Source: Muribaculaceae bacterium | Lineage (GTDB): Bacteria > Pseudomonadota > Alphaproteobacteria > Rs-D84 | Assembly (NCBI GenBank): GCA_023665245.1 | Contig: JAMPEH010000145.1 | Coordinates: 1-6,257, forward strand | Direction: 5' to 3' | Length of the DNA: 6,257 nt | Part shown: piece after piece, positions 4,537 through 6,257 of the stretch | How positions within the stretch are numbered: the first letter of the stretch is position 1 | Layout: every line of letters begins with the position of its first letter | Notes under the pieces: generated by a model | What the model was told of the DNA's origin: nothing | Databases searched by the model: none | The model's input: only the letters and a program-made list of their open reading frames with translations | Translations under genes and position numbers: made by a program

Positions 4537-6257
4537 TTATTTAGGATATGCGATTCTTACGTGATAGATTGTGCGCAGTCGTTGTATAAACGCTTCTTTA
4601 ATCATCTTTATGTCGGCAAACGACAGGGGTGACTCGGCGTGAAGTCCCGCCTCAATCTGGCTGTCGATTATGCTGTTGACCAAGCGCGATATTGTCTCAG
4701 TAGAGTATTCCTTGAGTGAACGCGACGCTGCCTCGACCGAATCGGCCATCATCAGCAGCGAGGCTTCGCGGGTCTGCGGGTTAGGACCGGGATAGGTGAA
4801 CGGTGTAGGGTCGACTGTCTCGCCCTGATGGGCATTGCAATAGGTCGTATAGAAATATTTTGCAACTCCCTTGCCATGGTGTTGTGCTATCATGTCGAAT
4901 ATTACACCCGGAAATTTCTCTTTCTCTGCCATGCGCAACCCTTCGGTCACGTGACCAATGATAATCGATGCACTCTTCACGGGGTCGAGAGCGTTATGAG
5001 GATTGACGCCGTGCTGATTCTCGGTGAAGAAAGCCGGATTCTTTATTTTCCCAATGTCGTGATAAAGCGCGCCGGCACGCACAATCAGCGGATTGGCATT
5101 GATTTTACGCGCTGCGTCGCCGGCTAGATTGCTCACCGACATTGAATGCTGGAATGTGCCGGGACATTTTTCCGACAACTCGCGAAGCACCGGATTGTTA
5201 ATGTCTGACAACTCAACCAACGTCACCATCGACGTGAGTCCGAATAGCTTTTCAAAGATGAATATCAGCACGTAGGCAAACGATATCAGTACCGAATTAA
5301 TGGCGAAATAGCCTATCAGCCGCCATGTAATCGACGACAGTCCTCCCGACTGCATCAGCTCCACGGCAACGTAGCTGAGTGTATAGACGATGAACACCGC
5401 CAATGCGGTCTGCAGCAGCTGTGAGCGACGGGTCAATTCGCGCAGGGTGAAGATTGCCGTCATTCCCGCCATTGTCTGTATGTAGACAAATTCAAAGGGA
5501 GAGGTGGCGAGCGACGTACATAGCAGCGTCTCGACAATCAAACCGAACTGGGCAGTACGCGAGTCGAAGAACACCACTAACATGACGGGCAGTATGGCAA
5601 ACGGTATCAGGTAGATTCCCGAAGAGATGTTTGCGGCAACGATATTGGCAAGGATGTACAACCCCATTACGGCAATCATTATTGCCGACAGGTGGTGAAG
5701 ATTGTCGAAGATGCGACGGCGGAACATCGCAAGAAACGTGTATAACGCGGCGAAAAGAAGTATGACGAAGAGTGCCTGACCGACAAACACTGCATAGCCG
5801 CCGCGGGTGTCGGTGTAGTTACGCGAGTCAAGCATATGGGTGTAGGTGGTCAGTATTGCGTAGAGCTGCGGCGTCACCCGGTCGCCGCGGTCGATTATTC
5901 GCTCACCCTGTTGTATCACTCCTATTGCAGCATTGACCTGCTGAATACGTTCGTTATAGAGCTGACGCGACACGACGGAGTCGATTGACACATTCGGGCT
6001 CAACCGGTTGGAGAGCTGAATCTGTGACATAGCCTTGCGCATGTCGGGGTCGGTCATCATGCTGTCGATTTTTGCATAGGCGATTCGCGGCGTGCGGAGT
6101 TTCGAGGAGGGCACCTTCACCATGGCATTGTTGACAAGAAAACGTACCTGAGCGAGTTTGTTATCGTGAATCAGCTCATATTCGTCGGTAGAGACGATGC
6201 CATCGGAATAGACCAGCTCCACGGCTTTGCGCAACGAGTTGCGTGACTGCGGACTGA
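4537..6257 (-). CDS. pgpH: 7TM-HD phosphohydrolase, PgpH-type c-di-AMP phosphodiesterase (5' end missing)
   Basis: Inner-membrane protein of the 7TMR-HD family, whose Listeria member PgpH hydrolyses c-di-AMP to pApA. The frame stays open to the right edge, so the start and about 110-130 residues, including TM1, are outside. The TTG at 6232-6234 (residue 1 in this numbering) is internal. Residues up to about 140 belong to the extracytoplasmic 7TMR-HDED domain. Hydrophobic segments lie near 147-169, 182-203, 205-223, 230-262, 276-294 and 307-328, which gives seven with the missing one. The cytoplasmic HD domain carries the full metal-ligand set: His363 (FQHSMSV), His392-Asp393 (YHDIGK), His428 (IIGHVTEG), His452-His453 (QHHGKG) and Asp498 (MADSVEA). 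The spacing fits the PgpH type, so the enzyme should be active. In the cell it would lower c-di-AMP, linked in other bacteria to osmotic and cell-wall homeostasis. It is the most upstream visible gene of the operon. That it uses c-di-AMP in this organism is inference from the family. Confidence 0.93.
   Translation of the reverse strand, partial: SPQSRNSLRKAVELVYSDGIVSTDEYELIHDNKLAQVRFLVNNAMVKVPSSKLRTPRIAYAKIDSMMTDPDMRKAMSQIQLSNRLSPNVSIDSVVSRQLYNERIQQVNAAIGVIQQGERIIDRGDRVTPQLYAILTTYTHMLDSRNYTDTRGGYAVFVGQALFVILLFAALYTFLAMFRRRIFDNLHHLSAIMIAVMGLYILANIVAANISSGIYLIPFAILPVMLVVFFDSRTAQFGLIVETLLCTSLATSPFEFVYIQTMAGMTAIFTLRELTRRSQLLQTALAVFIVYTLSYVAVELMQSGGLSSITWRLIGYFAINSVLISFAYVLIFIFEKLFGLTSMVTLVELSDINNPVLRELSEKCPGTFQHSMSVSNLAGDAARKINANPLIVRAGALYHDIGKIKNPAFFTENQHGVNPHNALDPVKSASIIIGHVTEGLRMAEKEKFPGVIFDMIAQHHGKGVAKYFYTTYCNAHQGETVDPTPFTYPGPNPQTREASLLMMADSVEAASRSLKEYSTETISRLVNSIIDSQIEAGLHAESPLSFADIKMIKEAFIQRLRTIYHVRIAYPK

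Noticed and set aside
6232..6234. TTG as the start of the PgpH-like gene
   Set aside because: The frame remains open to the right edge with seven more sense codons. The family has a further transmembrane helix and part of the extracytoplasmic domain upstream, so the gene is truncated by the window rather than starting here.

Overview
The window looks like a chromosomal segment of a member of the Bacteroidales. The evidence is a tmRNA whose tag peptide reads GENNYALAA, the form I know from Porphyromonas and its relatives. There is also a match to the Bacteroidetes -7 promoter element TAnnTTTG, genes that lack Shine-Dalgarno sequences, and a GH84 glycosidase of the Bacteroides type. The frequent GTC/TCG codons and moderate GC content fit the Muribaculaceae or a related gut family, but that finer placement is inference.

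Layout: positions 1-232 hold the 5' part of ssrA (tmRNA) on the minus strand, cut by the window edge. Its promoter candidate lies at 311-318. A gene-free divergent spacer follows up to 632 and contains two perfect palindromes. A rubrerythrin gene runs rightward at 633-1229. It meets a leftward operon head-on, and a 13-bp perfect hairpin at 1253-1283 separates them and can serve as terminator for both.

The leftward operon, in transcription order, is: a 7TM-HD phosphohydrolase of the PgpH type (c-di-AMP phosphodiesterase family, 5' end beyond the window); a cytidylate-kinase-like P-loop protein 7 bp downstream; and a secreted GH84 beta-N-acetylglucosaminidase whose ATG overlaps the kinase stop in an ATGA. 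The tight packing indicates co-transcription and probable translational coupling.

The window carries stress and housekeeping functions: ribosome rescue (tmRNA), peroxide detoxification (rubrerythrin), second-messenger turnover (PgpH) and periplasmic glycan hydrolysis (GH84). No mobile element, CRISPR array or tRNA was seen, and there is no clear sign of a new defence-like system. The points most worth a second look are the tmRNA with its unusual acceptor-stem base, the coupling of GH84 to a PgpH-kinase pair instead of a SusC/SusD locus, and the palindromes ahead of rubrerythrin.
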